A stretch of DNA of 38,245 bases from Serpens sp035306625. Its GTDB lineage: Bacteria > Pseudomonadota > Gammaproteobacteria > Pseudomonadales > Pseudomonadaceae. This document shows, piece after piece, positions 31,402-38,245 of the stretch. The notes under the pieces are model-generated. The model did no database searches, had not been told where the DNA came from, and saw nothing but the letters and a program-made list of their open reading frames with translations. Numbering within the stretch: the first letter of the stretch is position 1; every line of letters starts with the position of its first letter. The DNA is taken from NCBI GenBank assembly GCA_035306625.1, contig DATGNS010000259.1, forward strand, positions 1 to 38,245, written 5' to 3'. The translations under genes were made by a program, and so were the position numbers.

Positions 31402-32124
31402 ATGAAGCGACCCAGCGGCCGCGCCGCCCACGAGCTGCGCGCGATTCGCATCACCCGCCATTACACCAAGCATGCCGAGGGTTCCGTGCTGGTGGAGTTC
31501 GGCGACACCAAGGTCATCTGCACGGTGAGCGTCGAGAGCGGCGTGCCGCGCTTCCTCAAGGGACAGGGCCAGGGCTGGCTGACCGCCGAATACGGCATGC
31601 TGCCGCGCGCCACCGGCGAGCGCACCCAGCGCGAGGCCAGCCGCGGCAAGCAGGGCGGCCGCACTCTGGAAATCCAGCGCCTGATCGGCCGCTCCCTGCG
31701 CGCCGCGCTGGACATGACCAGGCTGGGCGAGAACACCCTGTACGTGGACTGCGACGTGATCCAGGCCGACGGCGGCACCCGCACCGCCTCCATCACCGGC
31801 GCCATGGTGGCGCTGGTGGATGCCCTGGCGGTCATGAAGAAGCGCGGCCAGCTCAAGCAGGACCCGCTCAAGCAGATGGTCGCCGCGGTGTCGGTGGGCA
31901 TCTACCAGGGCGAGCCGGTGCTGGACCTGGACTATCTGGAAGACTCCGCCGCCGAGACCGACCTGAACGTGGTGATGACCGACGCCGGCGGCTTCATCGA
32001 GGTGCAGGGCACCGCCGAGGGCGAGCCCTTCCAGCCAGAGGAGCTGAACGCCATGCTGGCCCTGGCCCGCGACGGCCTGCACGAGCTGTTCGCCCTGCAG
32101 CGCGTGGCCCTGGAAAGCGAGTAG
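31402..32124 (+). CDS. rph: Ribonuclease PH
   Basis: RNase PH trims the 3' ends of tRNA precursors by phosphorolysis. The 240-residue product matches the family length. It has EGSVLVEFGDTKVICTVSVE, the nucleotide-binding core GWLTAEYGMLPRATGER and the phosphate-binding REASRGKQGGRTLEIQRLIG segment. A catalytic acidic segment is VDCDVIQADGGTRTASITG. A ribosome site, AGGA, and a TATAAT -10 lie upstream. A DUF4870 gene follows 6 bp later. Confidence 0.96.
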   Translation: MKRPSGRAAHELRAIRITRHYTKHAEGSVLVEFGDTKVICTVSVESGVPRFLKGQGQGWLTAEYGMLPRATGERTQREASRGKQGGRTLEIQRLIGRSLRAALDMTRLGENTLYVDCDVIQADGGTRTASITGAMVALVDALAVMKKRGQLKQDPLKQMVAAVSVGIYQGEPVLDLDYLEDSAAETDLNVVMTDAGGFIEVQGTAEGEPFQPEELNAMLALARDGLHELFALQRVALESE

Positions 32125-32130
32125 ACCGCC

Positions 32131-32502
32131 ATGCACGACGATCAGGCGCTGACACCACCCCCGAGCCCGGAAGCCCGGCGCTGGGCGATGCTCTGCCACT
32201 ACGCGGCGTTCGCCTGGTTCCTGGCGCCGATGATCGGCAACGTCATCGGTCCGCTGATCGTCTGGCAGCTGAAGAAGGACCTGGATCCCTTCGTCGACCA
32301 GCAGGGCAAGGAAGCGCTGAACTTCCAGATCACCGTCAGCCTGGCGCTGATGGCCTGCGCCCTGCTGGCCTGGATCCTCATCGGCTTTCCGCTGGCCGTG
32401 CTGGTGAGCCTGTTCGCCCTGGTGGTCACCATCATTGCCGGCATCAGGGCCAACGACGGCGTGCCCTACCGCTACCCGCTCTGCTGGCGGCTGGTGAAAT
32501 GA
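32131..32502 (+). CDS. DUF4870 small membrane protein
   Basis: This is a 123-residue inner-membrane protein. A soluble N-terminus (MHDDQALTPPPSPEARRWAM) leads to a hydrophobic core of about three segments (about 20-45, 70-88, 89-108). Between them is the DUF4870/Tic20-like signature VWQLKKDLDPFVDQQGKEALNFQ. It lies 6 bp after rph and shares its terminator. The function of the family is unknown to me. Confidence 0.82.
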   Translation: MHDDQALTPPPSPEARRWAMLCHYAAFAWFLAPMIGNVIGPLIVWQLKKDLDPFVDQQGKEALNFQITVSLALMACALLAWILIGFPLAVLVSLFALVVTIIAGIRANDGVPYRYPLCWRLVK

Positions 32503-32504
32503 CA

Positions 32505-32534
32505 GAAGCCCCGCGCATGCGGGGCTTCTTGTTT
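32505..32534 (+). terminator. Intrinsic terminator after rph-DUF4870
   Basis: GAAGCCCCGC-GCAT-GCGGGGCTTC is a perfect 10-bp stem with a 4-nt loop followed by TTGTTT. This is a strong Rho-independent terminator separating rph from the cyd genes. Confidence 0.9.
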
Positions 32535-32557
32535 GCGGCCAGGGACGGAATCCGCGC

Positions 32558-32588
32558 CGCCGGACACGCTGCGACCATATGTCCGGCG
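32558..32588 (+). other. Inverted repeat upstream of cydP
   Basis: Arms CGCCGGACA and TGTCCGGCG are perfect 9-bp complements around a 13-bp spacer. It may be a hairpin in the cyd leader or a regulator site; no T-run follows. The region 32535-32743 otherwise contains no gene. Confidence 0.45.
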
Positions 32589-32615
32589 CGCCTTCATACC
32601 CCCAGGAGTAGGATG

Positions 32616-32632
32616 GAAGCGGTAACCGTTTC
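32616..32632 (+). promoter_or_regulatory. Palindromic operator candidate upstream of cydP
   Basis: GAAGCGGTAACCGTTTC is a near-perfect 17-bp palindrome; only one position per half and the centre differ. It resembles LacI-type operators (GAAnCGGT half-sites), but the regulator is unknown. It lies about 110 bp upstream of cydP. No Anr/FNR box (TTGAT-N4-ATCAA) is visible nearby. Confidence 0.45.
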
Positions 32633-32743
32633 GCCCCTGCTTCAATGCATGGACGAGCCAGCGCCTGCCACCGGAACCCCGGATTCGACTCGCCGAGTCA
32701 GGATTCGCCGTATCCCGGCGGCGGGCAGTTCAGGAGCTCCGTC

Positions 32744-32929
32744 ATGTCGCAACACTCTCCCCAATCCCCCTGGCGCACACGCCTGGTTCGCGAGATCGGC
32801 ATCATCCTGCTGATCAAGCTGTTCATCCTGCTCACCATCAAGACGGTCTGGTTCACCGAACCGACCGTGCCGGTCAACGGCAGCGAGCGCGTCGGCGAAC
32901 ACCTGTTCGGCCCTGCAACGCAGCCGTAA
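32744..32929 (+). CDS. cydP: Putative cytochrome bd small subunit CydP
   Basis: This is a 61-residue protein with one central membrane segment (about 17-38, REIGIILLIKLFILLTIKTV) and a short periplasmic or cytoplasmic tail that includes FTEP and a terminal LFGPA. The pattern, a charged R-E start to a leucine-rich helix before cydA, matches the CydP family of putative bd-oxidase small subunits described in proteobacteria. A strong AGGAG ribosome site precedes the ATG. cydA follows 36 bp later. I assign it by family memory and position, so moderate confidence. Confidence 0.68.
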   Translation: MSQHSPQSPWRTRLVREIGIILLIKLFILLTIKTVWFTEPTVPVNGSERVGEHLFGPATQP

Positions 32930-32965
32930 TCCCTTCCGTTCCGTCCCAACCGAGGAGGAGCCGAG

Positions 32966-34540
32966 ATGATCTCGGAAACCGTCGTTGATCTGTCGCGTCT
33001 GCAATTTGCCATGACCGCGATGTATCACTTCCTGTTCGTACCCCTGACCCTGGGGCTGTCCTTCCTGCTGGCCATCATGGAGTCGGTCTACGTGATGACG
33101 GGCAAGCAGGTCTACAAGGACATGGTCAAGTTCTGGGGCAAGCTGTTCGGCATCAACTTCGCCCTCGGCGTCACCACCGGTCTGACCATGGAGTTCCAGT
33201 TCGGCACCAACTGGGCCTACTACAGCCACTACGTGGGTGACATCTTCGGCGCGCCCCTGGCCATCGAGGGGCTGATGGCGTTCTTCCTGGAGTCGACCTT
33301 CATCGGGCTGTTCTTCTTCGGCTGGGACCGCCTGTCCCGGTTGCAGCACCTGGCGGTCACCTGGCTGGTGGCGCTGGGCTCCAACCTGTCGGCACTGTGG
33401 ATCCTCGTCGCCAACGGCTGGATGCAGTACCCGGCCGGCTCGGAATTCAACTTCGAGACCATGCGCATGGAGCTGGTGGACTTCGGCGCCCTGCTGTTCA
33501 ACCCGGTGGCGCAGGTGAAGTTCGTGCACACGGTGTCGGCCGGCTACGTCACCGGCGCGATCTTCGTGCTGGCCATTTCCAGCTGGTACCTGCTGAAGAA
33601 GCGCGACCTGGGCTTCGCGCGCCGCTCGTTCGCCATCGCCGCGGTGTTCGGCCTGGCCTCGTCGCTGTCAGTGATCATCCTCGGCGACGAGTCCGGCTAC
33701 GAGATCGGCGACGTGCAGAAGACCAAGCTCGCCGCCATCGAGGCCGAGTGGGAAACCCAGCCGGCGCCGGCCGCCTTCACCCTGTTCGGTCTGCCCAACC
33801 AGGAGAAGATGCGCACCGACTACGCGGTGAAGATTCCCTACGTGCTCGGGCTGATCGCCACGCGCTCCACGGACGAGCAGATCAAGGGCATCAAGGACCT
33901 GATCGTCGAGCACGAGGCGCGCATTCGCAACGGCATGCTCGCCTATGCGCGCCTCGAGGCGCTGCGTGCTGGCGACACCTCGCCGCAGGCCATGGCCGCC
34001 TTCGACGAGGTCAGGCAGGACCTGGGCTATGGCCTGCTGTTGAAGAAATACACCCCGAACGTGGTGGACGCGACCGAGGAGCAGATCAGGCAGGCGGCGC
34101 TGGACACCATCCCCCACGTGCCCAGCCTGTTCTGGACCTTCCGCATCATGGTGGCGTGCGGTTTCCTCATGCTGCTGCTGTTCGCGCTGGCCAGCTGGGC
34201 ATCGATCAAGCGCAATGCCGAGGACAAGCCGTGGCTGCTGCGCTTCGCGCTGCTGTCCCTGCCGCTGCCGTGGATCGCGGCGCAGACTGGCTGGTACGTC
34301 GCCGAGCACGGTCGCCAGCCCTGGTCGATCGGCGAGGTGCTGCCCACCCACCTGTCGGCCTCCAGCCTGTCCAGCGGCGACCTCTGGGGCTCGCTGCTGG
34401 CGCTGCTGGCTTTCTACAGCCTGCTGCTGGTGATCGAGATGTACCTGATGATCCGCTTCGCCCGGCTCGGCCCATCCAGCCTGCACACCGGCCGCTACCA
34501 CTTTGAGCGCCCGGACGCCGCCCGGGCGGCCAGGGCCTGA
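32966..34540 (+). CDS. cydA: Cytochrome bd-I ubiquinol oxidase subunit I CydA
   Basis: CydA holds the three hemes of the cytochrome bd oxidase, which oxidises ubiquinol and reduces oxygen at high affinity. The 524-residue product is very close to E. coli CydA along its length, including the long Q-loop. Heme ligands are in place: H21 (AMYHFLFVPL), H188 (QVKFVHTVSAGY) and M395 (FRIMVACGFLM). The Q-loop lysine and glutamate K254 and E259 (KTKLAAIEAEW) and the GRQPW motif are present. A GAGGAG ribosome site precedes the ATG. It belongs to the bd-I type rather than the short-Q-loop CioA type more typical of Pseudomonas. Confidence 0.97.
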   Translation: MISETVVDLSRLQFAMTAMYHFLFVPLTLGLSFLLAIMESVYVMTGKQVYKDMVKFWGKLFGINFALGVTTGLTMEFQFGTNWAYYSHYVGDIFGAPLAIEGLMAFFLESTFIGLFFFGWDRLSRLQHLAVTWLVALGSNLSALWILVANGWMQYPAGSEFNFETMRMELVDFGALLFNPVAQVKFVHTVSAGYVTGAIFVLAISSWYLLKKRDLGFARRSFAIAAVFGLASSLSVIILGDESGYEIGDVQKTKLAAIEAEWETQPAPAAFTLFGLPNQEKMRTDYAVKIPYVLGLIATRSTDEQIKGIKDLIVEHEARIRNGMLAYARLEALRAGDTSPQAMAAFDEVRQDLGYGLLLKKYTPNVVDATEEQIRQAALDTIPHVPSLFWTFRIMVACGFLMLLLFALASWASIKRNAEDKPWLLRFALLSLPLPWIAAQTGWYVAEHGRQPWSIGEVLPTHLSASSLSSGDLWGSLLALLAFYSLLLVIEMYLMIRFARLGPSSLHTGRYHFERPDAARAARA

Positions 34541-34551
34541 GGAGAACCGCC

Positions 34552-35694
34552 ATGCTTGATTACGAAACCCTGAAACTGCTCTGGTGGGTGCTGATCGGCG
34601 TGCTGCTGATCGGCTTCGCCCTGACCGATGGCTTCGACATGGGCGCCATGGCGCTGATGCCCTTCGTCGGCAAGACCGACAACGAGCGGCGCGCGGCGAT
34701 CAACACCATCGCCCCGCACTGGGACGGCAACCAGGTTTGGTTCATCACCGCCGGCGGCGCGCTGTTCGCCGCCTGGCCGATGGTGTACGCGGTCGCCTTC
34801 TCCGGACTCTACTGGGCGATGCTGCTGGTGCTGTTCGCGCTGTTCTGCCGGCCGGTCGGCTTCGACTACCGCAGCAAGCTGGAAAACCAGAAGTGGCGCA
34901 CCGCCTGGGACTGGGCCCTGTTCACCGGCGGCGCTGTGCCGGCGCTGCTGTTCGGCGTCGCCTTCGGCAACCTGTTCCTCGGCCTGCCCTTCCGTCTCGA
35001 CGAGCTGATGCGCTCCACCTACGAGGGGTCGTTCTTCGGCCTGCTGCATCCCTTCGCGCTGCTCGCCGGTCTGGTCAGCCTGAGCATGCTGTGCGCGCAC
35101 GGCGGTGCCTGGTTGATGCTGCGCACCGACGCCCTGTTGCAGGAGCGTTCGCGCCAGGCCACGCGCCTGTGCGCCCTGGTGTTCCTGCTGGCCTTCGGCG
35201 GCGCCGGGCTGTGGCTGAGCCTGGGCCTGCCGGGCCTGAGCCTGGTCGGCGGCTTCACCGATCTGGGCTTGGCGCTCAACCCGCTGCACAAGCAGGTGGC
35301 CATGGACAATGCCGGCTGGCTGGCCAACTACACCCAGTACCCGCTGACCCGCGTGGCGCCACTGCTGGGCCTGGCCGGAGGGCTGCTGGCGCTGCTCGGC
35401 GCGCAGTTCAACCGGGGCGGCCTGGCCTTCCTGGGCAGCAGCCTGGCGATCGTCGGCACCCTCTGCACCGCCGGCTTTGCGCTGTTCCCCTTCGTGCTCC
35501 CCTCCAGCATCGATCCGGCCTCGAGCCTGACCCTCTGGGACGCGGTATCCAGCCACAGAACCCTGGGCATCATGCTGGCGGTCGCGGTGATCTTCGTGCC
35601 GCTGGTACTCCTCTACACCCTTTGGTGCTACATCCGCATGTGGGGGCGCGTCACCACCCAGACCATCAAGGCCAACCCGCACGGCCTGTACTGA
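34552..35694 (+). CDS. cydB: Cytochrome bd-I ubiquinol oxidase subunit II CydB
   Basis: CydB is the second subunit of cytochrome bd. The 380-residue product has the CydB N-terminus with D29 (ALTDGFDMGAMALMPF) and continues with NTIAPHWDGNQVWFITAGGALFAAWP, the proton-channel region. Multiple membrane helices follow, with FPFVLPSSIDPASSLTLWDA near the C-terminus. It lies 11 bp after cydA. The match to E. coli CydB is strong. Confidence 0.96.
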   Translation: MLDYETLKLLWWVLIGVLLIGFALTDGFDMGAMALMPFVGKTDNERRAAINTIAPHWDGNQVWFITAGGALFAAWPMVYAVAFSGLYWAMLLVLFALFCRPVGFDYRSKLENQKWRTAWDWALFTGGAVPALLFGVAFGNLFLGLPFRLDELMRSTYEGSFFGLLHPFALLAGLVSLSMLCAHGGAWLMLRTDALLQERSRQATRLCALVFLLAFGGAGLWLSLGLPGLSLVGGFTDLGLALNPLHKQVAMDNAGWLANYTQYPLTRVAPLLGLAGGLLALLGAQFNRGGLAFLGSSLAIVGTLCTAGFALFPFVLPSSIDPASSLTLWDAVSSHRTLGIMLAVAVIFVPLVLLYTLWCYIRMWGRVTTQTIKANPHGLY

Positions 35695-35767
35695 AACCCC
35701 GGCGCCGGCGGCTTCCCTGCCGCCCGGCGCGGCACACGAGCCCGCTCAGGGCCAAGGAGAACGAACC

Positions 35768-35884
35768 ATGTGGTATTTCGCCTGGATTCTCGGTGTCCTG
35801 CTCGCCTGCAGCTTCGGCATCATCAATGCGCTGTGGCTGGAAAACACCCAGGATCTCGACGAGGAGGCCGCCGGTGGCGAGTGA
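35768..35884 (+). CDS. cydX: Cytochrome bd small subunit CydX
   Basis: CydX is a tiny structural subunit needed for stable cytochrome bd. The 38-residue product begins MWYFAWILGVLLACSFGIIN, nearly the same as the E. coli CydX helix, and ends with an acidic tail (DLDEEAAGGE). A strong AAGGAG ribosome site (35754-35759) precedes the ATG, and the gene overlaps the ybgE start by 11 bp. It was too short for routine gene calling but is clear from the sequence. Confidence 0.93.
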   Translation: MWYFAWILGVLLACSFGIINALWLENTQDLDEEAAGGE

Positions 35885-36170
35885 GGCCCGGCGACCCTGG
35901 ATCCGGCGCGGCGCCAGCCGCGCCATGTCCCTGCTGCTGGCCACGCCGCTGGCCCTGCTGCTGCTGATCCATCCGGCCGCCATGCTGGACGCCGAGGGGC
36001 ACTACAGCCACGGTCTGCTGATGCTGGTGATGTGGGGGATCGCCTGCGGCTTCATCCACGGCGTCGGCTTCGATCCGCACAAGCGCCTGTGGCGCGCGTC
36101 ATTCCATCCGCTGCTCGGCTGGCTGTTGCTGGGTCTGGGTTACCTGCTGCTGTGGCGCGCCCAGGCCTGA
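35874..36170 (+). CDS. ybgE: Cyd-operon membrane protein YbgE
   Basis: YbgE is a small membrane protein conserved at the end of cydABX operons; its role is not established. From the GTG at 35874 the product is 98 residues, about the size of E. coli YbgE (97). It has hydrophobic helices (SLLLATPLALLLLIHP, LLMLVMWGIACGF, and a C-terminal LLGWLLLGLGYLLLW) and the family-like segments HPAAML and FIHGVGFDPH. The start is supported by GAGGAG at 35861-35866 and overlaps the end of cydX, so it is coupled to it. Confidence 0.85.
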   Translation: MASEARRPWIRRGASRAMSLLLATPLALLLLIHPAAMLDAEGHYSHGLLMLVMWGIACGFIHGVGFDPHKRLWRASFHPLLGWLLLGLGYLLLWRAQA

Positions 36171-36242
36171 GGCTGGCCTGGCAGGCACGCAGGCGACCCT
36201 GCCGTGCAGGCGCGCGCCCGCGGCCGCCGGGCCGACCGCTGC

Positions 36243-36458
36243 TCACAGCTTGGCGATGGACACCTCGGTGGATTTCACGAAGGCGATCACCTCGCTGCCC
36301 GGCCGCAGCCCCAGCTCGCGCACCGAGCGGGTGGTGATGACCGAGGTGACGATACCGGCGGCGGTCTGCACGTCGATTTCCGACAGCACATCGCCTTCGA
36401 TGATTTCCTTGATGGTGCCCTTGAACTGGTTGCGGACGTTGATGGCCTTGATGGTCAT
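36243..36458 (-). CDS. ssuF: Molybdopterin-binding (TOBE/Mop) protein SsuF
   Basis: This is a 71-residue molbindin-type protein of the TOBE/Mop family that binds oxyanions such as molybdate. In Pseudomonas it is named SsuF and is found at the end of the sulfonate-utilisation operon. Visible features are VRNQFKGTIKEIIEGDVLSEID, VTSVITTRSVRELGL and EVIAFVKSTEVSIAKL. A GAGGAGA ribosome site precedes the ATG. The genes usually between it and ssuA (ssuD, ssuC, ssuB) are absent from this locus. Confidence 0.9.
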   Translation of the reverse strand: MTIKAINVRNQFKGTIKEIIEGDVLSEIDVQTAAGIVTSVITTRSVRELGLRPGSEVIAFVKSTEVSIAKL

Positions 36459-36483
36459 GGTGTTCTCCTCGGAACGTTGGGTA

Positions 36484-36520
36484 TCTGAGCGCCCCGCACA
36501 ACTGCGTGGGCAAAGGAATA
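36484..36520 (-). pseudogene. Possible remnant of the SsuB C-terminus
   Basis: In one minus-strand frame the sequence between the ssuA remnant and ssuF reads PIPLPTQLCGAL, with no stop where one would be expected. As I recall, Pseudomonas SsuB proteins end in a similar PLPTQLRWAL, so this could be a decayed ssuB tail. The match is short, so this is a suggestion, not a firm call. Confidence 0.4.
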
Positions 36521-36580
36521 GGGGTCGGGTTGTTCTTCACAGGGCCGGGCGGCGAAGGCTCGCGTGGGCCTCGTTCAGGT

Positions 36581-36679
36581 TCACCGCAGGTTGGCGGCCT
36601 GTGCCTGGGCAATCGCGCCGAGCGAGGCCGCTGCGACAAGCAGGGCGGCCAGGCTGCGGCGCACGGTCTTCACGCTCAT
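36581..36679 (-). pseudogene. SsuA signal-peptide remnant
   Basis: A 32-codon open frame with a good AGGAG ribosome site encodes MSVKTVRRSLAALLVAAASL, then GAIAQAQAANLR and a stop. It is a complete Sec signal peptide with only about four residues of mature protein left. By position (after ssuE, before ssuF) and sequence it is most likely the start of ssuA, the sulfonate-binding periplasmic protein, truncated by a deletion. A free-standing tiny peptide is possible but less likely. Confidence 0.65.
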
Positions 36680-36791
36680 GGCGTTCTCCTGTGCGTTCGT
36701 TTTCTGGTTGCCACCTGCTGCCCGTATCGCGGGTCGAGTAAGGCGGGGTTCCGGTGTCACTGCCACCGGTGGGGAAGGTACTGCGGGGCTG

Positions 36792-37382
36792 CTAGATGCC
36801 CCATTGGGCGCTGGCGAGCCGTTCACCGAGTTGTCCCGGCTGAACCGGCCGCGGACGACGCGCCAGACTGGTCAGGAACTGATCGAGGGCGGAATCCAGC
36901 CGCGCCCGCAGGGGCGCCGACAGCACCGCGCGCTGGTCTTCCCAGGCAATCTGGGAATCATCGGCATACACGCCCTGCAGCAGCTCCTGGGCCTTGAGGG
37001 CGCCGAGCACCGGTTTGAGTGCGTAGTCCAGCGCCAGCAGATGGGCCGGACTGCCGCCGGTGGCCAGGGGCAGCACCACCTTGCCGGCCAGCGCCCGCTC
37101 GGGCAGCAGGTCCAGCAGGGTCTTCAGGGCGCCGGAGAACGAGGCCTTGTAGACCGGCGTGGCCACCAGCAGGCCATCGGCCTCGGCCAGTTGCTCGGCG
37201 AGGCGTTTGACGGCCGGGCTGGCGAAGTTGCCGTAGAGCAGATCCTCGGCCGGGAAATCCCGCACCTGCCAGCGGATCACTTCGACGGCGCGGTTCTCCA
37301 GCCAGCGTCCGGCGTGGGCCAGCAGGCCGGCGGAGCGCGACTGCAGACTGGGGCTGCCGGCCAGGGAGAGCACCTGCATCAT
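36792..37382 (-). CDS. ssuE: NAD(P)H-dependent FMN reductase SsuE
   Basis: SsuE supplies reduced FMN to the SsuD alkanesulfonate monooxygenase. The 196-residue (or 195) product has the flavodoxin-fold FMN-binding motif SLAGSPSLQSRSAG and the conserved segment VATPVYKASFSGALKTLLDLLPE. Two adjacent ATGs at 37382 and 37379 compete; the ribosome site GGGAG is better spaced for the second. lsfA ends 10 bp upstream. The partner SsuD is not present in this locus, so its flavin acceptor must be elsewhere or is lost. Confidence 0.9.
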   Translation of the reverse strand: MMQVLSLAGSPSLQSRSAGLLAHAGRWLENRAVEVIRWQVRDFPAEDLLYGNFASPAVKRLAEQLAEADGLLVATPVYKASFSGALKTLLDLLPERALAGKVVLPLATGGSPAHLLALDYALKPVLGALKAQELLQGVYADDSQIAWEDQRAVLSAPLRARLDSALDQFLTSLARRPRPVQPGQLGERLASAQWGI

Positions 37383-37392
37383 CGTCTCCCCG

Positions 37393-38031
37393 CTACTTGT
37401 TGGGCTGGGGCGTCAGGCGCAGGTAGGGACGCACGGCGCGATAGCCCCTGGGGAAGCGCTCGCGGATCTCGGCCTCGTCCTTCAGGGACGGCACGATCAC
37501 CACCTCGTCACCGTCCTGCCAGTTGGCCGGGGTGGCCACCTTGTAGTTGTCGGTGAGCTGCAGCGAATCCACCACGCGCAGGATCTCGTGGAAGTTGCGA
37601 CCGGTGCTGGCCGGATAGGTGATGATCAGGCGCACCTTCTTGTTCGGGTCGATGACGAACAGCGAACGCACCGTCAGGGTGTCGTTGGCATTGGGGTGGA
37701 TCAGGTCGTACAGCTCGGACACGGTGCGGTCGGCGTCAGCCAGGATCGGGAAGTTCACCCGGGTGTTCTGGGTTTCGTTGATGTCGTCGATCCACTGGAT
37801 GTGGGATTCCACCGGGTCCACGGACAGGGCGATAGCCTTGACGTTGCGCCTGGCGAACTCGTCCTTCAGCTTGGCGGTGAAGCCCAGTTCGGTGGTGCAC
37901 ACCGGGGTGAAGTCGGCGGGGTGGGAGAACAGGATGCCCCAGCTGTCACCCAGCCATTCATGGAAGCGGATGCGGCCGACGCTGGATTCCTGTTCGAAGT
38001 CGGGGGCGATGTCGCCGAGACGGATACTCAT
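37393..38031 (-). CDS. lsfA: 1-Cys peroxiredoxin LsfA
   Basis: LsfA is a Prx6-type peroxidase that removes peroxides and is linked to sulfur starvation in Pseudomonas. The 212-residue product has the catalytic motif HPADFTPVCTTELG, with peroxidatic C45 and the conserved threonine and proline. The long C-terminal domain, PANWQDGDEVVIVPSLKDEA and onward, is typical of the 1-Cys group. An AAGGAG ribosome site precedes the ATG. It is first in the lsfA-ssuE unit. Confidence 0.95.
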   Translation of the reverse strand: MSIRLGDIAPDFEQESSVGRIRFHEWLGDSWGILFSHPADFTPVCTTELGFTAKLKDEFARRNVKAIALSVDPVESHIQWIDDINETQNTRVNFPILADADRTVSELYDLIHPNANDTLTVRSLFVIDPNKKVRLIITYPASTGRNFHEILRVVDSLQLTDNYKVATPANWQDGDEVVIVPSLKDEAEIRERFPRGYRAVRPYLRLTPQPNK

Positions 38032-38101
38032 TGCGCTGCTCCTTGTGTGGATGAGGGGGGCGTGGGCAGCACTATGCCGAGGGCGGATAAATTAGAAAAA
38101 G

Positions 38102-38123
38102 AATAAATAAAAATTTATTTATT
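38102..38123 (-). promoter_or_regulatory. AT-rich inverted repeat upstream of lsfA
   Basis: AATAAATAAA and TTTATTTATT form a perfect 10-bp inverted repeat with a 2-bp centre, inside an A/T island (about 38086-38127) in otherwise GC-rich DNA. It lies about 70 bp upstream of lsfA. It could be an UP element, a regulator site for the sulfur-responsive promoter (such as CysB), or a DNA-bending site. No clear -10/-35 pair was found. Confidence 0.5.
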
Positions 38124-38245
38124 ACTTTTGGACCTATGTGCGGAGGCCAGGCAGCAAAAAGCGACCGGGGGATGCAGCCTGCGCTTTTGGCGAACCGCGG
38201 AATCGGCGAGAATGCGCGGCTTTCTCGCGAAGCCGGAGCCCCTCC
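38124..38245. other. Right-edge non-coding region
   Basis: No gene is supported here. A 7-bp hairpin (AAAAGCG...CGCTTTT, 38157-38188) and a 6-bp hairpin (CGGCTT...AAGCCG, 38216-38234) are visible. GAGAAT near 38209 resembles a -10 reading right, so a plus-strand gene may start beyond the window. Confidence 0.3.

Noticed and set aside
32604..32618. Cluster of GGA triplets as RsmA sites
   Set aside because: It is far from the start codon and not in clear hairpin loops.
32966..34540. CioA-type (short Q-loop) oxidase
   Set aside because: The Q-loop is long and closely follows E. coli CydA, with CydX and YbgE present.

Overview
The window is GC-rich chromosomal DNA from a Pseudomonas-type gammaproteobacterium (Pseudomonas sensu lato). 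The evidence is gene order and protein detail typical of that group: pstS-pstC-pstA-pstB, phoB-phoR, ubiC-ubiA, rubredoxin/rubredoxin reductase, HU, oxyR-recG, yicC-gmk-rpoZ-spoT-ridA, and the lsfA-ssuE sulfur locus. The species cannot be fixed from the sequence alone. There is no rRNA, tRNA, CRISPR array, prophage or transposase, and no gene-free stretch longer than 300 bp. It reads as core chromosome with a few interesting edits.

Region 1 (1-6062) is the high-affinity phosphate uptake operon on the minus strand: pstS, pstC, pstA, pstB. pstC and pstA are the long Pseudomonas-type permeases. pstS is preceded by four PhoB half-sites at 11-bp spacing. pstC has its own Pho box, partly built into a hairpin in the pstS-pstC spacer. 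The regulators phoB-phoR lie at 12255-14269, and phoB has its own Pho box. Between them lie a YciA-type thioesterase, a YccS-type membrane protein, a proline-rich lipoprotein, DNA ligase B and a CNNM/CorC-type CBS protein.

Region 2 (14422-25558) holds a secreted-repeat protein, ubiC-ubiA (first steps of ubiquinone synthesis), rubredoxin and its reductase, HU, an SCP2-domain protein, an HDOD protein, oxyR-recG (overlapping by 4 bp), and exbB-exbD-tonB behind a promoter that overlaps a good Fur-box candidate.

Region 3 (25703-32502) holds an NAD-dependent epimerase-like gene, two REP-pair (BIME) elements between convergent genes, and the minus-strand cluster yicC-gmk-rpoZ-spoT-ridA. Divergent from this are rph and a DUF4870 membrane protein.

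Region 4 (32744-36170) is a complete Escherichia-like cytochrome bd-I locus: cydP, cydA, cydB, cydX, ybgE. The two short genes cydP and cydX were found by reading the sequence. Region 5 (36243-38031) is a sulfonate/sulfur-starvation locus (lsfA, ssuE, ssuF). ssuA appears reduced to its signal peptide and the ssuD, ssuC and ssuB genes expected here are missing, which points to an internal deletion.

The most notable non-coding signals are the Pho-box arrays, the hairpins in the pst operon, perfect A-rich AAN repeats (Hfq/Crc-like) in front of HU and the thioesterase, the GTAG-headed REP pairs, a 17-bp palindrome upstream of cydP, and the AT-rich inverted repeat upstream of lsfA.
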